This document shows, piece by piece, positions 34,167 through 49,700 of a DNA stretch of 64,000 nucleotides. The translations under genes and the position numbers were made by a program. Every line of letters begins with the position of its first letter. Position 1 is the stretch's first letter. This stretch comes from Lepeophtheirus salmonis (Eukaryota; Arthropoda; Copepoda; Siphonostomatoida; Caligidae), in assembly GCF_016086655.4 (NCBI RefSeq), contig NC_052131.2, forward strand, positions 39,867,705-39,931,704, written 5' to 3'. A model generated the notes under the pieces. It searched no databases. It saw only the letters and a program-made list of their open reading frames with translations, and was not told where the DNA came from.

Positions 34167-37100
34167 CTCTTAATTCTCGATCCACATATAACCTTTCCAA
34201 ATAGGTTTTACATCATTCGACCTACAAGAGAAAAATAAAAGTAATAATAACTCTTTTGCCACAGTCACTTGAAGAAAACGTATGCCTTTAAGGTTTATTT
34301 GTGGAAGCACGTGTCCCAACCAGTATACCATAAGTGGGCATATGATTTCTATTTGAGACCCATAACTTAATATTTGCATTACAAAGGGTTCTTAAATAAA
34401 CATTTTTTGAAAGAACCAGAAAGGAAAAAAAGCAATGCATTTTGAAGCAAAAGAATATAAAAAGCTTACGTACCTTATTAGTTTGTTTTATAGAATTGAT
34501 TATTTCCACTTAAAATAGAACGACTCACTCATGAGCAAATAATATCCTGAAAGGAAAAGAAAACAATAAACTGATTTATCACGTGTTTATCACGTATTAA
34601 CTAATAGGTATTTACATAAAAATATTTCAGTCTCATTAAATCACATTTTTTTGCTTTCATGGATTGAATACTGGATTCAAGCAGAATAGGTTATACATCA
34701 TGTTTTTAAAAACAAAACAAAAAACAGACTAACATTTTTAAAAGCAATAAAATTTACCGTCTGAAAAACAATTCCTGAGAAGATCATTGATACATAGATT
34801 CATCCTACAAAAATTGAAGAAAAAATCAGTAACTTGGAAAAAATAAAAAAATAACATGACTCAAAAAAATTAGTTGTGTTTTTGTTCCATCGTCGTTATC
34901 TCATGCTTCCAGTTGTAAACAAAGGAAGATGTGCGAAAGTTAGGATTTAGTCTACGATACCAATACAGTACGAAATGAGGATGGAATTAAAACAACATTC
35001 CGTGACTCTAGGCTCGACAGAAATACTACAACTGATTTCCTTATCAAAATTAATAAATTACATACCTTTTCATCAATTTTTTCATTTCGTAACCATACAA
35101 TCTTTTGTCATTTTTTAAATATGATTGAGCCCTGTAAAAGCAAAAAGAGGATACATTAAGTGAAAGCAGTGACATTCATTTAAAAGATAAAATCAAATGA
35201 AAAACGCTGTTCCGTTTCAGATTGAGGATTAAAGTATTGATTTACATTAAATCCACACCCAGAATCGAGTATATTTATTTAAATAAGTTTTACTCTACTT
35301 CATTTTGACGAAACAAACGGGTATAAGTTACCTCAATTGCTGCTTTTAATGAAGAATGCATTAACTTTAATATCAATCATAAGACTTACCAAGGGTTACG
35401 TTTCTTTTCTTTTTCATGAATAACTGACTGCCTATGCTTTCCAAACTTTTGATAAGATTGAATCTGAAATTTAATAGAAAAAAAAATAATAATTAAAGGT
35501 CTACAATATCTTGAATTCTTTAATGAAAAGTCATTATTGTTATTTCAGTTGAGTAATTTTATCGGCTCATTCTATATCAGCCCCGAAAGATGGTAATGTT
35601 TAAATGACTCATCATGACTTTACCTAGTCAATAGGCAAGTATATTTTTATTTGTGTGTCTCAAATTAATTACCTTTTTCCTAAGGTCCTGTCTTGTCCTC
35701 TCTCATCATCTTTTATGGATTCTAAAAACCCCTAGAAATAAATGAAAGATTCTTAATAATCACATCAAAATATAGGAAACTTTTATGATTTGAAAAAATA
35801 GTACGATATCTCAGTTTAAAAACTCATTCAACAATTATTTCATTCTGTCGGGGAAAGAAGACAAAAATAGCTTTATTTTTTTCATCATTTTTCCATATCT
35901 ATTCAAATTGTAATTGCAATATTATGTAAACGCACCTGTAGATATCTGGGATCCATATAGAAGAAAAATAAATAAATCAGGGAGTGAGGAAATAATGCCA
36001 TGCCTGTAAGAAACATGAAAATATGAGTAAAGTGAAATTAGAAATTCATAAAAATGGGTGTATTTATGTATTTTAAATACATAAAGAAGTGTACATGTCA
36101 AGTTCAAAAATTACTCCGATATAGTATAAAATCGGGTAACTGCGACATGACAAGCCAATTAATTTATGTCCTTTTTGACACTGTTTTGAGCAATCAAGAA
36201 TTAGTCAAACAGTAACACAGAAGGACATTATTGAGTTCAAAATCTGATAATAAATAAAAAAACATATAAATTACCTTATTCAATAAGGTCATTTCCAATA
36301 ACCAGAAAAGGTCTGTGAAAAAGAGTCCTGAAATAAATAAGTAAAGATTGCTATTAATGGATCCACGTTCCAAGAAATAGGTAGAAAAAATAAGGATTTG
36401 ATTTCTAAGTTGCAGGTACTTGTATCTTGCGTTGAGTAACACCCTCAGTTTAAGCCGTGAGGATGGGTTGCAAATTACAAGAATTTATCTAGCATATCTC
36501 ATTTTTCAATTCTGTTTCGGATTAAGAAAAAAGAATATTCAAGAGAATGCAAGACCTCAAATCATGATATCTTTTGTATACTTACAATTGATTTATCTGC
36601 TGCTTTTTGGTATTTTCTTTTCATTTACAGGCACAAAGGTTCCAGATCCTAGCGAGAGAGAAATAGGAATATCTGTTAAATAAATGCATTCTATGCTTAT
36701 GAATAAAAAGAATAATATAAAGTATATTGAAGAAAAGCGTCAGACAACCATGAGCCATCATGTAAAATAAAAAACAAGCTTTCATTTCCTCTGGTGGAAA
36801 CCACGAATGTATAAGGAAATCATTTTCATCATAGCATTGACTTCAATAACTCATTGAAAATTAAGATGTACACTTACCTCAAATGAGATCTAGGAGCTTT
36901 CTTCCCCATATCTATCAGCTTCAAAGAAAGGCAAGTTTAACCTAGTAAAAGAAGTTGATTAATTAATAAATAGTTCTTTCTGAAAATATATTTGTTTCAT
37001 TCTCTCTTCCATTATAATTCAGACGACCAATGCCATCTTTAGAAATGAGGCCCCCTTCAATTTTGTAAATCTAAGGGGAGCATCATTTCTTCTGGTGGAA

Positions 37101-38351
37101 ACCGCGAATGGTTAAGAGAATGTTTTCATCATGAAATGAGTAAATTTGAAATAAATCAATAGGATATAAAAATTATTCTTAATTACCTTCATGAATCAGG
37201 GTCATTCTATCCATGCATCCAGGACAGGATAAAAACAAAGGTGGAACACGACTCACTATAAAACAAAACAAAAAACGTGGGATCTATGAAATTCAAGTTT
37301 CTAAGCAAAAATTGACTCTTGAAATGAGATCAAATCCATCAGAATTACACAAATTTCTCATCAAGAGTCAGGAGAACGAAAGTTAATGATTTTGAATTAA
37401 TTCATCATTAGAATTTTAAGAAGATCAAAGATTCTCCAAGATTTTTACCTCAATTTATTTACTATCCCAGTTTAGCATTTTCATTCCCTCATGAAAAATA
37501 CTCAGTTTCAACAAAAGATAGATCCGACAAAGCAATCACCATACGTGAATAATCTCCTAAGATGTGTAGTATTCCGAGATGAAATGGGATAGGGAAGGGT
37601 GGAGTATAAAATTGTTTTAACTTGATGAGACAAAAAAAAACTTTTTTAACAAAATGGAATACATCAATCCTTGATGTAGACCTAATCAAATCAACCAAGC
37701 CCTTTTCTACAGACAGCTTTTTACCTTCTAAATAAAACAAACTTCATTAAGTGGTTTTAAACTATTCTTTTATTTTCTATAATTTTTTGTATTACATTGT
37801 GAAATTATTTGTATATATTATTTGAACCCTTACCCTCTTCCTTTAAATGAAGACAGAATAATATCGTAATCCCCATTTCCAGAAACATCAATGTATATTT
37901 TCCATCACATCTCTACCTAGCAAATTAAGTAGAAATTAGTTTTGGGGAAATACAAAATTAAATGGAATCAAATGGATTCTTCTTCGTCAGTTCATTAAAA
38001 CTGTGGTAGTTAGATTTTTAATCATTAGCTTCATGTAGCAAATACTTTGTCGGTCATCATTAAGAAGAAGAAGAAAAAAAAAAAAGACAGGAAAATAGAT
38101 TTACCTTTCCAGATAGAGCTAATCTTCAATCACCACGAGATAACATTGTTGTTCTATAAATAAGAAAAAAATCGGTCATTAGAATTTTTTTGTAATTTTG
38201 TGGTACAAGATTTAAATCATTTCAAAATTTAACATCAGTTAAGTAAATAATGGAACGGTAAAGTTTTTTGATTTCATACTTTTAGAAGTCATTTGGAAAG
38301 ATGCTTATTCATCCTATTAAAAAATATAGCTCATATTCTAGAATTACACAC
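34167..38351 (-). repeat. array unit 4
   Basis: 4185 bp. Exon G has one extra base in its T/A tract (35958-35975), which shifts the frame. Exon L is the 5-A form. Exon N is open. Confidence 0.97.
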
Positions 38352-41300
38352 CTCTTAATTCTCGATCCACATATAACCTTTCCAAATAGGTTTTACATCA
38401 TTCGACCTACAAGAGAAAAATAAAAGTAATAATAACTCTTTTGCCACAGTCACTTGAAGAAAACGTATGCCTTTAAGGTTTATTTGTGGAAGCACGTGTC
38501 CCTACCAGTATACCATAAGTGGGCATATGATTTCTATTTGAGACCCATAACTTAATATTTGCATTACGAAGGGTTCTTAAATAAACATTTTTTGAAAGAA
38601 CCAGAAAGGAAAAAAGCAATGCATTTTGAAGCAAAAAGAATATAAAAAGCTTACGTACCTTATTAGTTTGTTTTATAGAATTGATTATTTCCACTTAAAA
38701 TAGAACGACTCACTCATGAACGAATAATATCCTGAAAGGAAAAGAAAACAATAAACTGATTTATCACGTGTTTATCACGTATTAACTAATAGGTATTTAC
38801 ATAAAAATATTTCAGTCTCATTAAATCACATTTTTTTGCTTTCATGGATTGAATACTGGATTCAAGCAGAATAGGTTATACATCATGTTTTTAAAAACAA
38901 AACAAAAAACAGACTAACATTTTTAAAAGCAATAAAATTTACCGTCTGAAAAACAATTCCTGAGAAGATCATTGATACATAGATTCATCCTACAAAAATT
39001 GAAGAAAAAATCAGTAACTTGGAAAAAATAAAAAAATAACATGACTCAAAAAAATTAGTTGTGTTTTTGTTCCATCGTCGTTATCTCATGCTTCCAGTTG
39101 TAAACAAAGGAAGATGTGCGAAAGTTAGGATTTAGTCTACGATACCAATACAGTACGAAATGAGGATGGAATTAAAACAACATTCCGTGACTCTAGGCTC
39201 GACAGAAATACTACAACTGATTTCCTTATCAAAATTAATAAATTACATACCTTTTCATCAATTTTTTCATTTCGTAACCATACAATCTTTTGTCATTTTT
39301 TAAATATGATTGAGCCCTGTAAAAGCAAAAAAGAGGATACATTAAGTGAAAGCAGTGACATTCATTTAAAAGATAAAATCAAATGAAAAACGCTGTTCCG
39401 TTTCAGATTGAGGATTAAAGTATTGATTTACATTAAATCCACACCCAGAATCGAGTATATTTATTTAAATAAGTTTTACTCTACTTCATTTTGACGAAAC
39501 AAACGGGTATAAGTTACCTCAATTGCTGCTTTTAATGAAGAATGCATTAACTTTAATATCAATCATAAGACTTACCAAGGGTTACGTTTCTTTTCTTTTT
39601 CATGAATAACTGACTGCCTATGCTTTCCAAACTTTTGATAAGATTGAATCTGAAATTTAATAGAAAAAAAAAAATAATAATTAAAGGTCTACAATATCTT
39701 GAATTCTTTAATGAAAAGTCATTATTGTTATTTCAGTTGAGTAATTTTATCGGCTCATTCTATATCAGCCCCGAAAGATGGTAATGTTTAAATGACTCAT
39801 CATGACTTTACCTAGTCAATAGGCAAGTATATTTTTATTTGTGTGTCTCAAATTAATTACCTTTTTCCTAAGGTCCTGTCTTGTCCTCTCTCATCATCTT
39901 TTATGGATTCTAAAAACCCCTAGAAATAAATGAAAGATTCTTAATAATCACATCAAAATATAGGAAACTTTTATGATTTGAAAAAATAGTACGATATCTC
40001 AGTTTAAAAACTCATTCAACAATTATTTCATTCTGTCGGGGAAAGAAGACAAAAATAGCTTTATTTTTTCATCATTTTTCCATATCTATTCAAATTGTAA
40101 TTGCAATATTATGTAAACGCACCTGTAGATATCTGGGATCCATATAGAAGAAAAAAAATAAATCAGGGAGTGAGGAAATAATGCCATGCCTGTAAGAAAC
40201 ATGAAAATATGAGTAAAGTGAAATTAGAAATTCATAAAAATGGGTGTATTTATGTATTTTAAATACATAAAGAAGTGTACATGTCAAGTTCAAAAATTAC
40301 TCCGATATAGTATAAAATCGGGTAACTGCGACATGACAAGCCAATTAATTTATGTCCTTTTTGACACTGTTTTGAGCAATCAAGAATTAGTCAAACAGTA
40401 ACACAGAAGGACATTATTGAGTTCAAAATCTGATAATAAATAAAAAAACATATAAATTACCTTATTCAATAAGGTCATTTCCAATAACCAGAAAAGGTCT
40501 GTGAAAAAGAGTCCTGAAATAAATAAGTAAAGATTGCTATTAATGGATCCACGTTCCAAGAAATAGGTAGAAAAAATAAGGATTTGATTTCTAAGTTGCA
40601 GGTACTTGTATCTTGCGTTGAGTAACACCCTCAGTTTAAGCCGTGAGGATGGGTTGCAAATTACAAGAATTTATCTAGCATATCTCATTTTTCAATTCTG
40701 TTTCGGATTAAGAAAAAAGAATATTCAAGAGAATGCAAGACCTCAAATCATGATATCTTTTGTATACTTACAATTGATTTATCTGCTGCTTTTTGGTATT
40801 TTCTTTTCATTTACAGGCACAAAGGTTCCAGATCCTAGCGAGAGAGAAATAGGAATATCTGTTAAATAAATGCATTCTATGCTTATGAATAAAAAGAATA
40901 ATATAAAGTATATTGAAGAAAAGCGTCAGACAACCATGAGCCATCATGTAAAATAAAAAACAAGCTTTCATTTCCTCTGGTGGAAACCACGAATGTATAA
41001 GGAAATCATTTTCATCATAGCATTGACTTCAATAACTCATTGAAAATTAAGATGTACACTTACCTCAAATGAGATCTAGGAGCTTTCTTCCCCATATCTA
41101 TCAGCTTCAAAGAAAGGCAAGTTTAACCTAGTAAAAGAAGTTGATTAATTAATAAATAGTTCTTTCTGAAAATATATTTGTTTCATTCTCTCTTCCATTA
41201 TAATTCAGACGACCAATGCCATCTTTAGAAATGAGGCCCCCTTCAATTTTGTAAATCTAAGGGGAGCATCATTTCTTCTGGTGGAAACCGCGAATGGTTA

Positions 41301-42538
41301 AGAGAATGTTTTCATCATGAAATGAGTAAATTTGAAATAAATCAATAGGATATAAAAATTATTCTTAATTACCTTCATGAATCAGGGTCATTCTATCCAT
41401 GCATCCAGGACAGGATAAAAACAAAGGTGGAACACGACTCACTATAAAACAAAACAAAAAACGTGGGATCTATGAAATTCAAGTTTCTAAGCAAAAATTG
41501 ACTCTTGAAATGAGATCAAATCCATCAGAATTACACAAATTTCTCATCAAGAGTCAGGAGAACGAAAGTTAATGATTTTGAATTAATTCATCATTAGAAT
41601 TTTAAGAAGATCAAAGATTCTCCAAGATTTTTACCTCAATTTATTTACTATCCCAGTTTAGCATTTTCATTCCCTCATGAAAAATACTCAGTTTCAACAA
41701 AAGATAGATCCGACAAAGCAATCACCATACGTGAATAATCTCCTAAGATGTGTAGTATTCCGAGATGAAATGGGATAGGGAAGGGTGGAGTATAAAATTG
41801 TTTTAACTTGATGAGACAAAAAAAAACTTTTTTAACAAAATGGAATACATCAATCCTTGATGTAGACCTAATCAAATCAACCAAGCCCTTTTCTACAGAC
41901 AGCTTTTTACCTTCTAAATAAAACAAACTTCATTAAGTGGTTTTAAACTATTCTTTTATTTTCTATAATTTTTTGTATTACATTGTGAAATTATTTGTAT
42001 ATATTATTTGAACCCTTACCCTCTTCCTTTAAATGAAGACAGAATAATATCGTAATCCCCATTTCCAGAAACATCAATGTATATTTTCCATCACATCTCT
42101 ACCTAGCAAATTAAGTAGAAATTAGTTTTGGGGAAATACAAAATTAAATGGAATCAAATGGATTCTTCTTCGTCAGTTCATTAAAACTGTGGTAGTTAGA
42201 TTTTTAATCATTAGCTTCATGTAGCAAATACTTTGTCGGTCATCATTAAGAAGAAGAAGAAAAAAAAAAAGACAGGAAAATAGATTTACCTTTCCAGATA
42301 GAGCTAATCTTCAATCACCACGAGATAACATTGTTGTTCTATAAATAAGAAAAAAAAATCGGTCATTAGAATTTTTTTGTAATTTTGTGGTACAAGATTT
42401 AAATCATTTCAAAATTTAACATCAGTTAAGTAAATAATGGAACGGTAAAGTTTTTTGATTTCATACTTTTAGAAGTCATTTGGAAAGATGCTTATTCATC
42501 CTATTAAAAAATATAGCTCATATTCTAGAATTACACAC
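38352..42538 (-). repeat. array unit 5
   Basis: 4187 bp. Exon N open, exon L 5-A form. A substitution near 38502 (ccctacc for cccaacc) is shared with unit 11 but not with the units between. Confidence 0.97.
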
Positions 42539-45500
42539 CTCTTAATTCTCGATCCACATATAACCTTTCCAAATAGGTTTTACATCATTCGACCTACAAG
42601 AGAAAAATAAAAGTAATAATAACTCTTTTGCCACAGTCACTTGAAGAAAACGTATGCCTTTAAGGTTTATTTGTGGAAGCACGTGTCCCAACCAGTATAC
42701 CATAAGTGGGCATATGATTTCTATTTGAGACCCATAACTTAATATTTGCATTACGAAGGGTTCTTAAATAAACATTTTTTTGAAAGAACCAGAAAGGAAA
42801 AAAGCAATGCATTTTGAAGCAAAAAGAATATAAAAAGCTTACGTACCTTATTAGTTTGTTTTATAGAATTGATTATTTCCACTTAAAATAGAACGACTCA
42901 CTCATGAGCGAATAATATCCTGAAAGGAAAAGAAAACAATAAACTGATTTATCACGTGTTTATCACGTATTAACTAATAGGTATTTACATAAAAATATTT
43001 CAGTCTCATTAAATCACATTTTTTTGCTTTCATGGATTGAATACTGGATTCAAGCAGAATAGGTTATACATCATGTTTTTAAAAACAAAACAAAAAACAG
43101 ACTAACATTTTTAAAAGCAATAAAATTTACCGTCTGAAAAACAATTCCTGAGAAGATCATTGATACATAGATTCATCCTACAAAAATTGAAGAAAAAATC
43201 AGTAACTTGGAAAAAATAAAAAAATAACATGACTCAAAAAAATTAGTTGTGTTTTTGTTCCATCGTCGTTATCTCATGCTTCCAGTTGTAAACAAAGGAA
43301 GATGTGCGAAAGTTAGGATTTAGTCTACGATACCAATACAGTACGAAATGAGGATGGAATTAAAACAACATTCCGTGACTCTAGGCTCGACAGAAATACT
43401 ACAACTGATTTCCTTATCAAAATTAATAAATTACATACCTTTTCATCAATTTTTTCATTTCGTAACCATACAATCTTTTGTCATTTTTTAAATATGATTG
43501 AGCCCTGTAAAAGCAAAAAGAGGATACATTAAGTGAAAGCAGTGACATTCATTTAAAAGATAAAATCAAATGAAAAACGCTGTTCCGTTTCAGATTGAGG
43601 ATTAAAGTATTGATTTACATTAAATCCACACCCAGAATCGAGTATATTTATTTAAATAAGTTTTACTCTACTTCATTTTGACGAAACAAACGGGTATAAG
43701 TTACCTCAATTGCTGCTTTTAATGAAGAATGCATTAACTTTAATATCAATCATAAGACTTACCAAGGGTTACGTTTCTTTTCTTTTTCATGAATAACTGA
43801 CTGCCTATGCTTTCCAAACTTTTGATAAGATTGAATCTGAAATTTAATAGAAAAAAAAATAATAATTAAAGGTCTACAATATCTTGAATTCTTTAATGAA
43901 AAGTCATTATTGTTATTTCAGTTGAGTAATTTTATCGGCTCATTCTATATCAGCCCCGAAAGATGGTAATGTTTAAATGACTCATCATGACTTTACCTAG
44001 TCAATAGGCAAGTATATTTTTATTTGTGTGTCTCAAATTAATTACCTTTTTCCTAAGGTCCTGTCTTGTCCTCTCTCATCATCTTTTATGGATTCTAAAA
44101 ACCCCTAGAAATAAATGAAAGATTCTTAATAATCACATCAAAATATAGGAAACTTTTATGATTTGAAAAAATAGTACGATATCTCAGTTTAAAAACTCAT
44201 TCAACAATTATTTCATTCTGTCGGGGAAAGAAGACAAAAATAGCTTTATTTTTTCATCATTTTTCCATATCTATTCAAATTGTAATTGCAATATTATGTA
44301 AACGCACCTGTAGATATCTGGGATCCATATAGAAGAAAAAAAATAAATCAGGGAGTGAGGAAATAATGCCATGCCTGTAAGAAACATGAAAATATGAGTA
44401 AAGTGAAATTAGAAATTCATAAAAATGGGTGTATTTATGTATTTTAAATACATAAAGAAGTGTACATGTCAAGTTCAAAAATTACTCCGATATAGTATAA
44501 AATCGGGTAACTGCGACATGACAAGCCAATTAATTTATGTCCTTTTTGACACTGTTTTGAGCAATCAAGAATTAGTCAAACAGTAACACAGAAGGACATT
44601 ATTGAGTTCAAAATCTGATAATAAATAAAAAAACATATAAATTACCTTATTCAATAAGGTCATTTCCAATAACCAGAAAAGGTCTGTGAAAAAGAGTCCT
44701 GAAATAAATAAGTAAAGATTGCTATTAATGGATCCACGTTCCAAGAAATAGGTAGAAAAAATAAGGATTTGATTTCTAAGTTGCAGGTACTTGTATCTTG
44801 CGTTGAGTAACACCCTCAGTTTAAGCCGTGAGGATGGGTTGCAAATTACAAGAATTTATCTAGCATATCTCATTTTTCAATTCTGTTTCGGATTAAGAAA
44901 AAGAATATTCAAGAGAATGCAAGACCTCAAATCATGATATCTTTTGTATACTTACAATTGATTTATCTGCTGCTTTTAAGTATTTTCTTTTCATTTACAG
45001 GCACAAAGGTTCCAGATCCTAGCGAGAGAGAAATAGGAATATCTGTTAAATAAATGCATTCTATGCTTATGAATAAAAAGAATAATATAAAGTATATTGA
45101 AGAAAAGCGTCAGACAACCATGAGCCATCATGTAAAATAAAAAACAAGCTTTCATTTCCTCTGGTGGAAACCACGAATGTATAAGGAAATCATTTTCATC
45201 ATAGCATTGACTTCAATAACTCATTGAAAATTAAGATGTACACTTACCTCAAATGAGATCTAGGAGCTTTCTTCCCCATATCTATCAGCTTCAAAGAAAG
45301 GCAAGTTTAACCTAGTAAAAGAAGTTGATTAATTAATAAATAGTTCTTTCTGAAAATATATTTGTTTCATTCTCTCTTCCATTATAATTCAGACGACCAA
45401 TGCCATCTTTAGAAATGAGGCCCCCTTCAATTTTGTAAATCTAAGGGGAGCATCATTTCTTCTGGTGGAAACCGCGAATGGTTAAGAGAATGTTTTCATC

Positions 45501-46728
45501 ATGAAATGAGTAAATTTGAAATAAATCAATAGGATATAAAAATTATTCTTAATTACCTTCATGAATCAGGGTCATTCTATCCATGCATCCAGGACAGGAT
45601 AAAAACAAAGGTGGAACACGACTCACTATAAAACAAAACAAAAAACGTGGGATCTATGAAATTCAAGTTTCTAAGCAAAAATTGACTCTTGAAATGAGAT
45701 CAAATCCATCAGAATTACACAAATTTCTCATCAAGAGTCAGGAGAACGAAAGTTAATGATTTTGAATTAATTCATCATTAGAATTTTAAGAAGATCAAAG
45801 ATTCTCCAAGATTTTTACCTCAATTTATTTACTATCCCAGTTTAGCATTTTCATTCCCTCATGAAAAATACTCAGTTTCAACAAAAGATAGATCCGACAA
45901 AGCAATCACCATACGTGAATAATCTCCTAAGATGTGTAGTATTCCGAGATGAAATGGGATAGGGAAGGGTGGAGTATAAAATTGTTTTAACTTGATGAGA
46001 CAAAAAAAAAAAACTTTTTTAACAAAATGGAATACATCAATCCTTGTTGTAGACCTAATCAAATCAACCAAGCCCTTTTCTACAGACAGCTTTTTACCTT
46101 CTAAATAAAACAAACTTAATTAAGTGGTTTTAAACTATTCTTTTATTTTCTATAATTTTTTGTATTACATTGTGAAATTATTTGTATATATTATTTGAAC
46201 CCTTACCCTCTTCCTTTAAATGAAGACAGAATAATATCGTAATCCCCATTTCCAGAAACATCAATGTATATTTTCCATCACATCTCTACCTAGCAAATTA
46301 AGTAGAAATTAGTTTTGGGGAAATACAAAATTAAATGGAATCAAATGGATTCTTCTTCGTCAGTTCATTAAAACTGTGGTAGTTAGATTTTTAATCATTA
46401 GCTTCATGTAGCAAATACTTTGTCGGTCATCATTAAGAAGAAGAAGAAAAAAAAAAAAAAGACAGGAAAATAGATTTACCTTTCCAGATAGAGCTAATCT
46501 TCAATCACCACGAGATAACATTGTTGTTCTATAAATAAGAAAAAAAAATCGGTCATTAGAATTTTTTTGTAATTTTGTGGTACAAGATTTAAATCATTTC
46601 AAAATTTAACATCAGTTAAGTAAATAATGGAACGGTAAAGTTTTTTGATTTCATACTTTTAGAAGTCATTTGGAAAGATGCTTATTCATCCTATTAAAAA
46701 ATATAGCTCATATTCTAGAATTACACAC
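42539..46728 (-). repeat. array unit 6
   Basis: 4190 bp. Changes lie within exon I (near 44977, ttttaag). Exon L is 5-A and exon N open. One fewer A near 44898 disrupts the antisense open frame found in most units. Confidence 0.97.
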
Positions 46729-49700
46729 CTCTTAATTCTCGATCCACATATAACCTTTCCAAATAGTTTTTACATCATTCGACCTACAAGAGAAAAATAA
46801 AAGTAATAATAACTCTTTTGCCACAGTCACTTGAAGAAAACGTATGCCTTTAAGGTTTATTTGTGGAAGCACGTGTCCCAACCAGTATACCATAAGTGGG
46901 CATATGATTTCTATTTGAGACCCATAACTTAATATTTGCATTACGAAGGGTTCTTAAATAAACATTTTTTTGAAAGAACCAGAAAGGAAAAAAGCAATGC
47001 ATTTTGAAGCAAAAAGAATATAAAAAGCTTACGTACCTTATTAGTTTGTTTTATAGAATTGATTATTTCCACTTAAAATAGAACGACTCACTCATGAGCG
47101 AATAATATCCTGAAAGGAAAAGAAAACAATAAACTGATTTATCACGTGTTTATCACGTATTAACTAATAGGTATTTACATAAAAATATTTCAGTCTCATT
47201 AAATCACATTTTTTTGCTTTCATGGATTGAATACTGGATTCAAGCAGAATAGGTTATACATCATGTTTTTAAAAACAAAACAAAAAACAGACTAACATTT
47301 TTAAAAGCAATAAAATTTACCGTCTGAAAAACAATTCCTGAGAAGATCATTGATACATAGATTCATCCTACAAAAATTGAAGAAAAAATCAGTAACTTGG
47401 AAAAAATAAAAAAATAACATGACTCAAAAAAATTAGTTGTGTTTTTGTTCCATCGTCGTTATCTCATGCTTCCAGTTGTAAACAAAGGAAGATGTGCGAA
47501 AGTTAGGATTTAGTCTACGATACCAATACAGTACGAAATGAGGATGGAATTAAAACAACATTCCGTGACTCTAGGCTCGACAGAAATACTACAACTGATT
47601 TCCTTATCAAAATTAATAAATTACATACCTTTTCATCAATTTTTTCATTTCGTAACCATACAATCTTTTGTCATTTTTTAAATATGATTGAGCCCTGTAA
47701 AAGCAAAAAGAGGATACATTAAGTGAAAGCAGTGACATTCATTTAAAAGATAAAATCAAATGAAAAACGCTGTTCCGTTTCAGATTGAGGATTAAAGTAT
47801 TGATTTACATTAAATCCACACCCAGAATCGAGTATATTTATTTAAATAAGTTTTACTCTACTTCATTTTGACGAAACAAACGGGTATAAGTTACCTCAAT
47901 TGCTGCTTTTAATGAAGAATGCATTAACTTTAATATCAATCATAAGACTTACCAAGGGTTACGTTTCTTTTCTTTTTCATGAATAACTGACTGCCTATGC
48001 TTTCCAAACTTTTGATAAGATTGAATCTGAAATTTAATAGAAAAAAAAATAATAATTAAAGGTCTACAATATCTTGAATTCTTTAATGAAAAGTCATTAT
48101 TGTTATTTCAGTTGAGTAATTTTATCGGCTCATTCTATATCAGCCCCGAAAGATGGTAATGTTTAAATGACTCATCATGACTTTACCTAGTCAATAGGCA
48201 AGTATATTTTTATTTGTGTGTCTCAAATTAATTACCTTTTTCCTAAGGTCCTGTCTTGTCCTCTCTCATCATCTTTTATGGATTCTAAAAACCCCTAGAA
48301 ATAAATGAAAGATTCTTAATAATCACATCAAAATATAGGAAACTTTTATGATTTGAAAAAATAGTACGATATCTCAGTTTAAAAACTCATTCAACAATTA
48401 TTTCATTCTGTCGGGGAAAGAAGACAAAAATAGCTTTATTTTTTCATCATTTTTCCATATCTATTCAAATTGTAATTGCAATATTATGTAAACGCACCTG
48501 TAGATATCTGGGATCCATATAGAAGAAAAAAAATAAATCAGGGAGTGAGGAAATAATGCCATGCCTGTAAGAAACATGAAAATATGAGTAAAGTGAAATT
48601 AGAAATTCATAAAAATGGGTGTATTTATGTATTTTAAATACATAAAGAAGTGTACATGTCAAGTTCAAAAATTACTCCGATATAGTATAAAATCGGGTAA
48701 CTGCGACATGACAAGCCAATTAATTTATGTCCTTTTTGACACTGTTTTGAGCAATCAAGAATTAGTCAAACAGTAACACAGAAGGACATTATTGAGTTCA
48801 AAATCTGATAATAAATAAAAAAACATATAAATTACCTTATTCAATAAGGTCATTTCCAATAACCAGAAAAGGTCTGTGAAAAAGAGTCCTGAAATAAATA
48901 AGTAAAGATTGCTATTAATGGATCCACGTTCCAAGAAATAGGTAGAAAAAATAAGGATTTGATTTCTAAGTTGCAGGTACTTGTATCTTGCGTTGAGTAA
49001 CACCCTCAGTTTAAGCCGTGAGGATGGGTTGCAAATTACAAGAATTTATCTAGCATATCTCATTTTTCAATTCTGTTTCGGATTAAGAAAAAAGAATATT
49101 CAAGAGAATGCAAGACCTCAAATCATGATATCTTTTGTATACTTACAATTGATTTATCTGCTGCTTTTTAGTATTTTCTTTTCATTTACAGGCACAAAGG
49201 TTCCAGATCCTAGCGAGAGAGAAATAGGAATATCTGTTAAATAAATGCATTCTATGCTTATGAATAAAAAGAATAATATAAAGTATATTGAAGAAAAGCG
49301 TCAGACAACCATGAGCCATCATGTAAAATAAAAAACAAGCTTTCATTTCCTCTGGTGGAAACCACGAATGTATAAGGAAATCATTTTCATCATAGCATTG
49401 ACTTCAATAACTCATTGAAAATTAAGATGTACACTTACCTCAAATGAGATCTAGGAGCTTTCTTCCCCATATCTATCAGCTTCAAAGAAAGGCAAGTTTA
49501 ACCTAGTAAAAGAAGTTGATTAATTAATAAATAGTTCTTTCTGAAAATATATTTGTTTCATTCTCTCTTCCATTATAATTCAGACGACCAATGCCATCTT
49601 TAGAAATGAGGCCCCCTTCAATTTTGTAAATCTAAGGGGAGCATCATTTCTTCTGGTGGAAACCGCGAATGGTTAAGAGAATGTTTTCATCATGAAATGA